The notes: a model not told the origin generated them from the sequence alone. A stretch of DNA of 64,000 bases from Janibacter sp. A1S7 (GCF_037198315.1 NZ_CP144913.1:3100001-3164000), one strand, 5' to 3'; positions 31,416 through 39,705 are shown, counted from the first letter of the stretch. Translations and numbers: made by a program.

Positions 31416-32786
31416 TCAGGTGGTCAGCAGCCACTCCACGAAGCGCGCGACGGCCAGGACGAGGTCGTCGGAGTGGCGCGGCCCGATGATCTGCAGCCCG
31501 ACCGGCAACCCCGCAGAGGTGGTGCCGACGGGGATGCTGATCGCCGGCTGCTGGGTCATGTTGAAGGGGTAGGTGAAGGGGGTCCAGTCCGCCCAGTGGG
31601 TCATCCCGCTCCCCGGCGGCACGTCGTGGCCGGCCTCGAAGGCCGGGATCGGCATCGTCGGCGTGATGAGCACGTTGTGCTCCTCGTGGAAGGCTCCCAT
31701 CGTGATGCCGAGCGCTGCGGCCACGGCACGCGCCTCGAAGACATCGACGGCGCTCGCCGCCTCGCCCACGTCCCACGCCTGTCCCAGGCCGGGGTCGATG
31801 GTCTCGCGAACGCCGGGCATGGTCCGCAGCAGGGTTGCCGCACTGGCGCCCCACAGGAGCTTGAAGGGCTCGAGCGGGTCCTCGAAGCCGGGGTCGACAG
31901 CCGTGACGGGCATCCCCGCTGCATCGATCCTCGCGACGACCTCGTCGCAGATCCGCCCGACCTCCTCGTCGACCGACACGTACCCGAGCGTCTTGGAGTA
32001 GGCCACCGGGAGCCCGGTGACCTCGCGGTTGAACTCCCCCCGGAAGGTCAGCCGCGGTGGGGCGAGCGCGGTCGGGTCGCGATGGTCGGGCAGCGAGATG
32101 ATGTCCATCAGCAGCGCCGCGTCCTCGACGGTGCGCGTCATCGGGCCGGCGTGCGCCAGCGGCCCGAAGGGGCTCGCCGGGTACATCGGGACCCGGCCGT
32201 GGGTTGGTTTGAAACCGACGATCCCGCAGAACGAGGCCGGGATGCGCACGCTGCCACCGGCGTCGGTGCCCACGCAAACCGGCCCCATCCCCGCGGCGAT
32301 CGCCGCCGAGGCTCCTCCCGAGGAGCCCCCGGCGGTCGTCCGGGGGTCGACGGGGTTGCGGGTGACCCCCGTCAGCGGCGAGTCGGTGACGCCCTTCCAC
32401 GCCAGCTCCGGTGTCGTGTTCTTCCCGACGAAGACCATCCCGTCGGCGCGCAGCCGTGCGGTGACGGGGGCATCGACCTCCCACGGCTGGTCGGGGTCGA
32501 TCGCCTTGGAACCACGCAGCGTCGGCCAGCCCTTGGTGAGGAAGATGTCCTTGATCGAGGTCGGCACACCGTCCAGCAGTCCCTGGGGCGTCCCGGCCTG
32601 CCAGCGCGCCTCGGAGGCACGCGCCTGCTCCAAGGCGCTCTCCCGGTCGACGAGGCAGAAGGCGTTGATCTCGCCGTCGGCCTCCTCGATGCGGTCGACG
32701 ACCGCATTGGTCGCCTCGACGGGCGAGAGCTCCTTCGCGCCGTAGGCGGCGACGAGCTCGACGGCGGTCATCTCGGTTGGGTTCAT
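31416..32786 (-). CDS. Amidase signature family hydrolase
   Basis: A 456-aa amidase-signature enzyme with the Ser-cisSer-Lys triad readable: Lys79 in TSIKDIFLTKG, the cis-Ser in TAGGSSGGASAAIAAGM (Ser155/156) and the nucleophile Ser179 in TDAGGSVRIPASFCG. It hydrolyses a carboxamide to acid plus ammonia. The C-terminal block ISIPVGTTSAGLPVGLQIIGP is the usual family ending. The start is three bases after the D-2-hydroxyacid dehydrogenase stop, so it is the second gene of that operon and comes under the same GntR-type operator. Unlike GatA, there is no gatB/gatC here, so it is a catabolic amidase; the amide is unknown. Confidence 0.9.
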   Translation of the reverse strand: MNPTEMTAVELVAAYGAKELSPVEATNAVVDRIEEADGEINAFCLVDRESALEQARASEARWQAGTPQGLLDGVPTSIKDIFLTKGWPTLRGSKAIDPDQPWEVDAPVTARLRADGMVFVGKNTTPELAWKGVTDSPLTGVTRNPVDPRTTAGGSSGGASAAIAAGMGPVCVGTDAGGSVRIPASFCGIVGFKPTHGRVPMYPASPFGPLAHAGPMTRTVEDAALLMDIISLPDHRDPTALAPPRLTFRGEFNREVTGLPVAYSKTLGYVSVDEEVGRICDEVVARIDAAGMPVTAVDPGFEDPLEPFKLLWGASAATLLRTMPGVRETIDPGLGQAWDVGEAASAVDVFEARAVAAALGITMGAFHEEHNVLITPTMPIPAFEAGHDVPPGSGMTHWADWTPFTYPFNMTQQPAISIPVGTTSAGLPVGLQIIGPRHSDDLVLAVARFVEWLLTT

Positions 32787-32789
32787 CTC

Positions 32790-33770
32790 TCAGCTCCCGG
32801 TGGTCGGAACGTAGCCCAGCGACGTGTCGACGACGTTGTCCAGCGAACGACCCTCGACCCAGCGCACGAAGTTCTCGGCGAAGAGATCGACCAGTGCGTC
32901 ACGCCAGCCGACGAAGTCGCCGGAGTTGTGTGGGGTGATCATGACGTTCGGCAGGGTCCACAGCGGGTGGTCCCCCGGCAGCGGCTCCGGGTCGACCACG
33001 TCGAGGGCGGCGCCGGCGATCTGCTCGGAGCGGAGGGCGTCGACCAGGTCACCGGTCCGCACCAGCTCGCCACGGCCGACGTTGACGAAGCGGGCGTGCG
33101 GCTGCATGGCGGCGAAGGCGTGCGCGTCGAACATCCCTGCGGTCTGGTCGGTCAACGGCGCGATCGCGACCACCCAGTCCGCCTGGCCGAGCGCCTCGTG
33201 GAGGTCCTCGGTGGCGCTGACGTCGCCGAAGTCCGGGTCGCCGGTCCGCTCCCTTCGCCCGGATCCCGACACCTCGAGGCCGGCGGCACGCAGGAGGCGC
33301 GCGACGGCCCGGCCGATCGGCCCGGTCCCGACGACGAGCGCGCGCGTCCCCGCGACCCGCTCCGACTCGCGGTGCTGCCAGGTGGCCTCGTCCTGCAGTC
33401 GCAGCGAGCGAGGCAGGTCCTTGGCGAAGGAGAGGACCTGGCCCAGGACGTACTCGGCGATCGCGTCGTCGAAGACGCCGCGGGAGTTGGTGATGACGAC
33501 GTCGCTCTCGCGCACCTCGGGCGTCATCAGCGGGTCCACCCCGGCTGCCGCGATGTGCACCCACTGCAGCGACCCGGCCGCGTGCCAGGCCTCGGCGAGC
33601 GCCGTGCTGAGGAAGTCGTAGGCGAAGACGACATCGGCGCCGTCCATCGCCTCGGCGAGCCCCGGGGCCTGCGTGAAGCGGACATCTGCCCGCTCGGTCA
33701 CCGGCGCGAGGGCGTCCACGGACGGGCGATTCTCGTTGTGGAGGACCACGACGACGGGCGTTGTCGACAT
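32790..33770 (-). CDS. D-2-hydroxyacid dehydrogenase, NAD-dependent
   Basis: A 326-aa enzyme of the D-isomer-specific hydroxyacid dehydrogenase family, interconverting a 2-keto acid and a D-2-hydroxy acid. The NAD fingerprint is VVGTGPIGRAVARLL (residues 147-160). The catalytic residues are Arg233 (NVGRGELV), Glu262 (DVVDPEPLP) and His281 (MITPHNSGD). The start codon ATG 33770 lies inside a TTGTC-N8-GACAA palindrome, so repressor binding would block both promoter and ribosome entry. It heads the operon with the amidase and is divergent from the maleate-isomerase-fold pair. The substrate is unknown. Confidence 0.91.
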   Translation of the reverse strand: MSTTPVVVVLHNENRPSVDALAPVTERADVRFTQAPGLAEAMDGADVVFAYDFLSTALAEAWHAAGSLQWVHIAAAGVDPLMTPEVRESDVVITNSRGVFDDAIAEYVLGQVLSFAKDLPRSLRLQDEATWQHRESERVAGTRALVVGTGPIGRAVARLLRAAGLEVSGSGRRERTGDPDFGDVSATEDLHEALGQADWVVAIAPLTDQTAGMFDAHAFAAMQPHARFVNVGRGELVRTGDLVDALRSEQIAGAALDVVDPEPLPGDHPLWTLPNVMITPHNSGDFVGWRDALVDLFAENFVRWVEGRSLDNVVDTSLGYVPTTGS

Positions 33771-33778
33771 GTTGACAA
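33761..33778. promoter_or_regulatory. GntR-type operator, site 2
   Basis: TTGTC (33761-33765), 8 nt, GACAA (33774-33778). The right half reads TGTTGACAA, the reverse complement of TTGTCAACA found in sites 1 and 3. It overlaps the start codon of the D-2-hydroxyacid dehydrogenase (33770-33768). Confidence 0.65.
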
Positions 33779-33798
33779 CCTAGGAGCCCGCTCCCTAG

Positions 33799-33817
33799 AT
33801 TGTCAACAATCCGGCAA
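33799..33817. promoter_or_regulatory. GntR-type operator, site 3
   Basis: ATTGTCAACAAT (33799-33810) is identical to site 1, and TTGTC-N8-GGCAA (33800-33817) keeps the spacing. It is about 30 bp upstream of the isomerase-isomerase-gntR operon start, so that operon is probably autoregulated. Confidence 0.7.
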
Positions 33818-33847
33818 TCTCGCTGCCCGATGAGAGAGGGGCCCTGC

Positions 33848-34600
33848 GTGGAGCTGACAGACGTCGAGTTCGAGGGGCCGTTGGCCCAACGCGGGATCGG
33901 CATCATCGCGCCCTTCGACCTCGCCCTGGAGCGGGAGCTGTGGCGCTGGGCGCCGCTCGAGGTCAGCTTCCACCTGGCGCGGACCCCCTTCGAACCCGTC
34001 TCGGTCAGCCTCGAGCAGGCCGAGCTCGTCTCCGGCAAGGAGCACCTGCAGAAGGCCACCCGCGACGTCCTCGGCGTCGACCCCGAGGTCGTGGCCTACC
34101 TGTGCACCTCGGGCAGCTTCATCCACGGACCGGAGTACGAGGCCTCGCTGCGCCAGGCGATCCTCGACGCCGGCGCCCCCATGGCGGTCACCACCTCCGG
34201 CGCCCTCATCGAGGCCGTCGAGAGGCTGGGCCCACGACGGATGTCGGTGGTCACCCCCTACGACCAGGAGCTGACCGACCGACTCGGCTCCTTTCTCGCC
34301 GCGCTGGACGTCGAGGTGATCCACTCGCACTACCTCGGCCTCGGCGGCGGCATCTGGCGGGTCAACTACCGCACCGTCGTCGAGCAGATCCTCGCCGCCG
34401 ACGACCCCCAGGCGGACGCCATCTTCGTCTCCTGCACCAACCTGCCGACCTACGACATCATCACGCCACTCGAGCGCGAGCTCGGCAAACCCGTGCTCAC
34501 CGCCAACCAGCTCACCGTCTGGGCCTGCCTCGGGCGGATGGGGCTGCCGATGGTCGGGCCCGGGAAGTGGTTGCGCGACGTCTTCCAGGAGGAGCCATGA
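33848..34600 (+). CDS. Maleate cis-trans isomerase / arylmalonate decarboxylase-fold protein, two-Cys form
   Basis: A 250-aa Asp/Glu-racemase-superfamily protein. Counting from GTG 33848, which follows a GAGAGGGG ribosome site, the two active-site cysteines are Cys86 (YLCTSGSFIHGP) and Cys196 (FVSCTNLPTYD). This is the two-thiol arrangement of maleate isomerases and racemases; arylmalonate decarboxylase has only the second. GKPVLTANQLTVWACL is the typical C-terminal block. It may isomerise, racemise or decarboxylate a small dicarboxylate-like acid. The stop overlaps the next gene by four bases (ATGA), and that gene encodes a paralogue, so a hetero-oligomer is possible. Confidence 0.87.
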   Translation: MELTDVEFEGPLAQRGIGIIAPFDLALERELWRWAPLEVSFHLARTPFEPVSVSLEQAELVSGKEHLQKATRDVLGVDPEVVAYLCTSGSFIHGPEYEASLRQAILDAGAPMAVTTSGALIEAVERLGPRRMSVVTPYDQELTDRLGSFLAALDVEVIHSHYLGLGGGIWRVNYRTVVEQILAADDPQADAIFVSCTNLPTYDIITPLERELGKPVLTANQLTVWACLGRMGLPMVGPGKWLRDVFQEEP

Positions 34601-35316
34601 GCCACACGATCGGCATGATCTATCCCGACCACGCGGCCGAGGACGAGTACCCGTGGGCCGCCGAGCTGCTGGGGGTCGACCTCCCTGTGGCGCACATCTA
34701 CGGCACCGACCTGCACGCGGTCCCCCAGCTGCTCGACCTGGGCAGTCCGGAGCGGCTCGCCGGGGGCGCCGAGGAGCTGTCCAGACACCACCCCGACGCG
34801 GTCGTGTGGGCCTGCACATCCGGCAGCTTCGTCTACGGCCCGAAGGGGGTCGAGAGCCAGATCGCGGCCCTCACCCATGCCGCCGGTGTGCCGGCGTCGA
34901 GCACGAGCGCGGCCTTCGTCGCGGCACTGGCCCACCTCGGGGTGTCGAGGGTCGCCGTCGCCGCCAGCTACCCGCAGGAGGTCGCCTCCCTCTTCGTCGA
35001 CTACCTCGACGCGAACGGCACCCGGGTGGTGGCCCTGTCGAGCGCGGGAATCGACACGGCGGCCGAGGTCGGCACCCTCACCCCCGAGCAGGTCGTCGAG
35101 CTCGCCGCGGCCAACGACCACCCCGACGCGCAGGCCCTGCTCGTGCCGGACACCGCGATGCACACCCTTGCGGTCATACCGGAGCTGGAGACCCGGCTCG
35201 GCAAGCCGGTGCTCACCGCCAACCAGGTGACGATCTGGCAGGGACTGCGGCTGGTCGGAGCGACCCCCTCGGCCCCGCAGCTCGGCGCCCTCTTCCGGAC
35301 GGAGGCAGGCTCATGA
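34597..35316 (+). CDS. Maleate isomerase-fold paralogue lacking the second catalytic Cys
   Basis: A 239-aa paralogue of the preceding protein, with the same closing block GKPVLTANQVTIWQGL. The first cysteine is kept (Cys73 in WACTSGSFVYGP), but the second position reads LLVPDTAMHTL, with Asp185 where the neighbour has Cys. A two-base mechanism using two thiols is therefore impossible in this chain. It could be a one-thiol enzyme with reversed stereochemical roles, a different lyase, or the structural partner of its neighbour. It overlaps the upstream and downstream genes by four bases each, so all three are co-translated. Confidence 0.85.
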   Translation: MSHTIGMIYPDHAAEDEYPWAAELLGVDLPVAHIYGTDLHAVPQLLDLGSPERLAGGAEELSRHHPDAVVWACTSGSFVYGPKGVESQIAALTHAAGVPASSTSAAFVAALAHLGVSRVAVAASYPQEVASLFVDYLDANGTRVVALSSAGIDTAAEVGTLTPEQVVELAAANDHPDAQALLVPDTAMHTLAVIPELETRLGKPVLTANQVTIWQGLRLVGATPSAPQLGALFRTEAGS

Positions 35317-35990
35317 CACTCGAGGACCTCAAGCCTGTCCGACGGCGCTCCACGGTCGAGCACATCGCCGGCGAGCTCCGTGCGGCGATCATGTCCGGTT
35401 CGCTCGAGCCGGGTGACCAGCTCGGTGAGGCCGACCTCGCCGAGCGCTTCTCCGTCTCGCGGGGCCCCCTGCGTGAGGCGATGCAACGGCTGGTGTCCGA
35501 GGGGGTGCTGGAGGCGATCGCCAACCGTGGCGTCTTCGTCGCCGAGCTGACCCTCGACGACGTCCGCGACGTCTACCGCACCCGCTCGGTCATCGAGCGC
35601 GGCGCGATCGAGGTCGTCCTCCGGCAGCGCCGTCGTGAGCAGCTGCACCGGGCCGTCCAGCCGAGCATCGCTCGGATGCGCCGCGCCGCCACCCGCGCAG
35701 ACGGGCCCGGGGTGTCGGACGCCGACCAGGCCTTCCACGAGGCGCTCGTCGAGTGCTCGCACAGCCCCCGGCTCATCCGTGCGATGCGCACGCTGCTCGT
35801 CGAGACCCGCCTGTGCCTGGGTGAGCTGCGCACCACGTACCCCGACCTGGACACCCAGGTCCACGAGCACGAGGCCCTCGCCCGCGCCTTCCTCGACGAC
35901 TCTCCCGCCGCGGTGAAGGCCGCGCTGCTCGCGCACCTCGACGACGCCGTCGACCGGCTCGTCACGAAGCGCACCGAGCCGGTCGACTGA
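35313..35990 (+). CDS. GntR family transcriptional regulator (FCD domain)
   Basis: A 225-aa regulator. The N-terminal winged helix is VEHIAGELRAAIMSGSLEPGDQLGEADLAERFSVSRGPLREAMQRLVSEGVLE (about residues 15-68). The C-terminal all-helical FCD domain follows, with metal-ligand candidates in DADQAFHEALVECS, HEHEALARAF and KAALLAHLDDAV. FCD regulators bind small carboxylic acids and repress catabolic operons through TNGTNNNACNA-like palindromes. Three matching sites lie before the two divergent promoter pairs in this cluster, so this protein is the obvious local regulator. It is the last gene of the isomerase operon. Confidence 0.93.
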   Translation: MTLEDLKPVRRRSTVEHIAGELRAAIMSGSLEPGDQLGEADLAERFSVSRGPLREAMQRLVSEGVLEAIANRGVFVAELTLDDVRDVYRTRSVIERGAIEVVLRQRRREQLHRAVQPSIARMRRAATRADGPGVSDADQAFHEALVECSHSPRLIRAMRTLLVETRLCLGELRTTYPDLDTQVHEHEALARAFLDDSPAAVKAALLAHLDDAVDRLVTKRTEPVD

Positions 35991-36011
35991 CCTCGTCGCC
36001 AGCGGGGGAGG

Positions 36012-36548
36012 TCAGGACAGGGGACTTGCCACCTGCGTGGGGTCCGACGACAGCGGCAGCACCATGGCGACCTCGTCGACGTCCTTCTCGCTGGCGCCAT
36101 CGGGAACTCGCACCGGTCGGCGCTTCGCCGTCGGACGGAAGCCGAACCTGCTCGCGAAGCCGATCGCTGCGGCGTTGTCCGAGACAACCCAGAAGTAGAG
36201 GAGTCGCAGACCGTCCTCGGCGGCGTGGTCGCGGGCAGTCGACACCAGACGCCGGGCCACGTGCTGGCCCCGAACCGTCGGCGCGGTCCACAGGCCGAAC
36301 ACCTCGCCGGTGCCGGGATCGGCATCGTGCAGCCCCACGCTCGCGGTGCCCACCGGCTCGCCACCGCGCTCGGCGACGATGCGGTGGGCCCGGCGCATCC
36401 GTGCCCGCCAGAAGCTCTCGTCCTGGGCGGCCTCGTCCTCGACCCGGGCCACGAACGCACTCGGCGCCTCCCGCAGCGCCGCCAACCGGACGTCGCGGTA
36501 ATCACTCCACGCGTCCTCGTCGAGAACGCGAATGCCCACATCAACCAT
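36012..36548 (-). CDS. GNAT family N-acetyltransferase
   Basis: A 178-aa acetyltransferase starts at ATG 36548. The acetyl-CoA pyrophosphate loop is visible as APTVRGQHVARRLVSTARDHA (the R/Q-x-x-G-x-G/A type signature), preceded by the beta-4 strand EVFGLWTAP. FWVVSDNAAAIGFASRFGFRPT is the standard C-terminal GNAT block. The acceptor is unknown. It converges on the GntR gene and probably stands alone. Confidence 0.88.
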   Translation of the reverse strand: MVDVGIRVLDEDAWSDYRDVRLAALREAPSAFVARVEDEAAQDESFWRARMRRAHRIVAERGGEPVGTASVGLHDADPGTGEVFGLWTAPTVRGQHVARRLVSTARDHAAEDGLRLLYFWVVSDNAAAIGFASRFGFRPTAKRRPVRVPDGASEKDVDEVAMVLPLSSDPTQVASPLS

Positions 36549-36655
36549 GCTCCACACTCTCACAACGCTCGTCGGGGCCCGGCGGCCGACGCCGGAGGGG
36601 AGCCACGGACCGCATGGCTCCCCCCCTTCCCTGCCCGAGGCGTCGTGGCCCCGCG

Positions 36656-37936
36656 TCAGGGGACGGTGATCTCGGCCCCGGCGAGTCCGGCGTGGTTTGT
36701 CGATGCGATGACCCGACCGGTGTCGCGTGGCGAGACACCCATCCCCCGCCACTCGGCGAGCATGACGGCCACCTTGGAGCGCATCTCCGTCTTCAGCCGG
36801 GCGAAGGAGTCGTCCGGGTGGTCACCGACCTGCCCCTGGAGCAGCCACCAGGCCCATGCGGCCGCACCGGCGTTGGCGACGAAGTCGGGGATGACCGGGA
36901 CACCGTTGCCGATGAGCATCGCCTCGGCCTCGTAGGTGGTCGCCGCGTTGGCCGCCTCGACGACGACCTTCGCGGTGATCTCGGAGGCGTTCTCCTCGCG
37001 GATCGCGTACGAGATCGCCGCGGGGACGAAGATGTCGGCCCGGGCCGAGAGGACCGCCTCGCGCGGCAGCTGCTCGACGCCCTCGGGGATCCGCGCGCGG
37101 TCGATCTCGCCGTACTCGTCACGCAGCTCGAGCAGCGTCGGCACGTCCAGCCCCTCGGGGTCGGACAGGGTGCCGGCGGCGTCCGCGAGCGCCACGACCT
37201 TCACCCCTGCCTCGTGCAGGTAGAAGGCCGCGGCCCCGCCCATGGTGCCCACGCCCTGGATGGCGACGCTCGTCGTGCCGATCTCCCAGCCCAGGGAGTC
37301 GACGACACCGAGGCACGCCTCGGCGACACCGTAGCCACCGATGACCTCACCGAGCTGCAGGTCGTCGTCGGTTCGGGCGTCCATGCCGGCACGCACGCGC
37401 TGCAGGGTCTTGCTCGGTCGGGGCGAGCGCTCGATGGCTGCGTGGTAGGACTGACCGAGCCCGAGCCTGGCGAAGACCTCGTCGATGCGGGACTGCGCCA
37501 CACCGAGGTCCTCCGCGGTGACCCAGTGGCCGTCGAGCCACGGCAGCATCGCCGAGCAGAAGCGCTCGAGCACACCCACCGCTTCCGGGTCCCTGGGGTC
37601 GAAGTCGATGCCTCCCTTCGCCCCACCGACGGGCAGACCGAAGACGGCCGTCTTGGTGGCCATCCCCCGGGCGAGGTCACCGACCTCGGAGATCGTGCAC
37701 CCCGGCCGCATGCGGGTACCCCCGGTGGCGAGACCACCGACGAGGGTGTGCACGACGAGGTAGCCGCGGGCACCGGTGACCGGGTCGGTCCACGACACCT
37801 CGTGCGCCGGCGGGCCGTCGAGGAGGTCCGACCCGGGAGCGGTCTCGGTGGTCCACTCGATCTGCGGATCGTGCTGGCCGACGTACTGCTGCGTTTGCTT
37901 CGTCGAGTCCCAGTGCGGACTGTGCATGATCGTCAC
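36656..37936 (-). CDS. Glu/Leu/Phe/Val dehydrogenase family protein
   Basis: An amino acid dehydrogenase of about 426 aa, performing oxidative deamination with NAD(P). The catalytic lysine is in the block TAVFGLPVGGAKGGIDFDPRDP, and the Rossmann fingerprint is VAIQGVGTMGGAAAFYLHEAG. The end block AANAATTYEAEAMLIGNGVPVIPDFVANAGA fits the GDH group. I chose GTG 37936 because an AGAGG site lies 8 nt upstream; GTG 37945 and ATG 37927 are alternatives. It is divergent from a LysR regulator about 130 bp away, which probably controls it. Confidence 0.92.
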   Translation of the reverse strand: MTIMHSPHWDSTKQTQQYVGQHDPQIEWTTETAPGSDLLDGPPAHEVSWTDPVTGARGYLVVHTLVGGLATGGTRMRPGCTISEVGDLARGMATKTAVFGLPVGGAKGGIDFDPRDPEAVGVLERFCSAMLPWLDGHWVTAEDLGVAQSRIDEVFARLGLGQSYHAAIERSPRPSKTLQRVRAGMDARTDDDLQLGEVIGGYGVAEACLGVVDSLGWEIGTTSVAIQGVGTMGGAAAFYLHEAGVKVVALADAAGTLSDPEGLDVPTLLELRDEYGEIDRARIPEGVEQLPREAVLSARADIFVPAAISYAIREENASEITAKVVVEAANAATTYEAEAMLIGNGVPVIPDFVANAGAAAWAWWLLQGQVGDHPDDSFARLKTEMRSKVAVMLAEWRGMGVSPRDTGRVIASTNHAGLAGAEITVP

Positions 37937-38012
37937 GTCAACCACCTCTTTCTGCAGGTTCCTGTCCTCTCAGCGTGGGCCCGGCCGCAGCGGGGCGTCC
38001 AGCGCGTGAACC

Positions 38013-38028
38013 TGCACGATCATGTGCA
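38013..38028. promoter_or_regulatory. Inverted repeat between the dehydrogenase and LysR genes
   Basis: TGCAC (38013-38017) and GTGCA (38024-38028) form an inverted repeat, TGCAC-N6-GTGCA, in the gap between the divergent dehydrogenase (start about 37936) and lysR (38068). It has the size of a LysR recognition site (T-N11-A type). It lies 40 bp before the lysR start. Confidence 0.45.
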
Positions 38029-38067
38029 CTTCCCCTTAAACATGGGAATCACCCCTACATTGGGTCA

Positions 38068-39006
38068 ATGGAGTTGTCCTTGCGTCGGTTGCAGATGCTG
38101 CGCGAACTTCATCGCCGCGGCACGGTCACTGCTGCGGCGGCAGCACTCCACTACAGCCCGTCAGGGGTCTCCCAGCAGCTCGCCCAGCTCGAGCGGGAGG
38201 TCGGCGTCACCCTCGTCGAGCGCTTCGGCAGACGGGTCCAGCTGACCGACCTCGGGCTGGTGCTCCTCGAGCACGCCGAGGAGATCCTCGGCGCGGTCGA
38301 GCGCGCGACGACGGCCCTCGAGCAGGCCCAGGAGGGCGTCACCGCCAGGCTGACGGTCGGGGTGTGGGCCTCGGTGGCCGCCGGCCTGCTGCCCCGCTCC
38401 CTGACCACGCTGGCGGCCAACCACCCGGGGATCGAGGTGCACACGACCGAGCTGGTCCCCGAGCAGAGCGCCGCCGCGGTTCTGGAGGGGAAGTTCGACG
38501 CCGCCTTCGTCATCGACTACTCGGACCACGAGATGGACTGGGACCCGAGCCTGACCCGGACCGTGGTCGCCGTGGAGCGGCTGCACGCAGCCGTCCCCGC
38601 GGAGACGCTGCTCGGCGACACCGTCTCCCTGCTCCAGCTGGCGGACCACCCGTGGATCCTGTCCGGTCCGCGCTCGCACTTCGGTCGGGCGGTGCGCATC
38701 GCCTGCCACAAGCAGGGTTTCGCGCCGCGGATCGCGCACACGGTCGAGGAGCAGCCGACGGCGCTGGCCCTGGCGGCCGCCGGTCTCGGGGTCACCCTCG
38801 TCTCGGACCTCGCGCTGGCCATGAAGCCGGAGGGAGTGGACATCGTCGCCCTGGACAAGCCGGTGATGCGCACGATCTCGCTCGCCCACCGCGCGTCCTC
38901 GGCACCGCGACGCTCGATCGACCTCTTCATCGACGCGGTGCGCACCACGGCGGCCGAGCAGGGACTCGGGGCCAGCACCTCGCTACCGCTGGCCGCGAGC
39001 GACTGA
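38068..39006 (+). CDS. LysR family transcriptional regulator
   Basis: A 312-aa regulator starts at ATG 38068. The N-terminal HTH is MELSLRRLQMLRELHRRGTVTAAAAALHYSPSGVSQQLAQLEREVGVTLVER (1-53), followed by the helical linker and a two-lobe effector domain (TVGVWASVAAGLLPRSLTTL; ALALAAAGLGVTLVSDLAL). It is divergent from the amino acid dehydrogenase, the usual layout for a LysR regulating its neighbour, so an amino-acid-related inducer is likely but not shown. A longer in-frame extension from 37975 has no ribosome site. Confidence 0.93.
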   Translation: MELSLRRLQMLRELHRRGTVTAAAAALHYSPSGVSQQLAQLEREVGVTLVERFGRRVQLTDLGLVLLEHAEEILGAVERATTALEQAQEGVTARLTVGVWASVAAGLLPRSLTTLAANHPGIEVHTTELVPEQSAAAVLEGKFDAAFVIDYSDHEMDWDPSLTRTVVAVERLHAAVPAETLLGDTVSLLQLADHPWILSGPRSHFGRAVRIACHKQGFAPRIAHTVEEQPTALALAAAGLGVTLVSDLALAMKPEGVDIVALDKPVMRTISLAHRASSAPRRSIDLFIDAVRTTAAEQGLGASTSLPLAASD

Positions 39007-39705
39007 TCAGCCGGGCGGTCCCGTGCGCGGTCGACCGAGGACGATGGCGATACCGGCGAGGACCTGCCACACGAGGACCGAGTAGACGGCGATCCGCTCG
39101 ACGAGACCGAAGCCACCGATCCCCAGCACACCGCAGACGCTGCCGGTCAGGGAGAGCAGACCCAAGGCCGCCGTGATCAGCGACATCCGCCGGTGGCTCC
39201 CGGACAGCGACACCGCCAACGCCAGCAGGAGCAGGCTCCCGCCGAGGATGGTCAGGACGGCGCCGACTCCGTGCACGTCCGCGCGAGCCGAGGGCATCCC
39301 GGTCGGGAAGAGCCCGACGATCACCGTGCCCAGGCCGTAGGCGATGACGAGGCCGAGCACGCTCCGCCGTGCCCGCCGGGGGACGAAGGGGGCCAGGACC
39401 AGCCCCGCGATGAGGACCCGCAGGCCGGTGGCCACGAAGGTCGCGTTCATCACCGCGTGCTTGGTCGCGGCGAAGGGATCGCCTCCCGCGGACCGCGTCT
39501 CCGGGACGCCGAGCTCGCTGATCGCGTCGACCGTCCAGCGGTAGGGGCGCCCCTCCCAGCCGGTGGCCGCCCAGGCCTCCCCGACGAAGTACAGACCGGC
39601 GAGCAGCAGGAGGACACCGCCGAGGCGGTACCGGGTCGTCCCGTGCCGTCGATCGGGGTCGGTGGGGGTGTGCGGGTCAGCGACGCGGCCGGGTCCGGGG
39701 CTCAC
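39007..39705 (-). CDS. DUF998 family membrane protein
   Basis: A 232-aa protein with six hydrophobic segments (LGGVLLLLAGLYFVGEAWAA; ATFVATGLRVLIAGLVLAPF; VLGLVIAYGLGTVIVGLFP; VLTILGGSLLLLALAVSLS; LITAALGLLSLTGSVCGVL; IAVYSVLVWQVLAGIAIVL). The YRWTVDAISELGVPETR and FPTGMPSARADVHGVGA blocks are typical of DUF998. The GTG start at 39705 overlaps the hydrolase stop by four bases, so the two genes form an operon. Function unknown. Confidence 0.82.
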   Translation of the reverse strand: MSPGPGRVADPHTPTDPDRRHGTTRYRLGGVLLLLAGLYFVGEAWAATGWEGRPYRWTVDAISELGVPETRSAGGDPFAATKHAVMNATFVATGLRVLIAGLVLAPFVPRRARRSVLGLVIAYGLGTVIVGLFPTGMPSARADVHGVGAVLTILGGSLLLLALAVSLSGSHRRMSLITAALGLLSLTGSVCGVLGIGGFGLVERIAVYSVLVWQVLAGIAIVLGRPRTGPPG

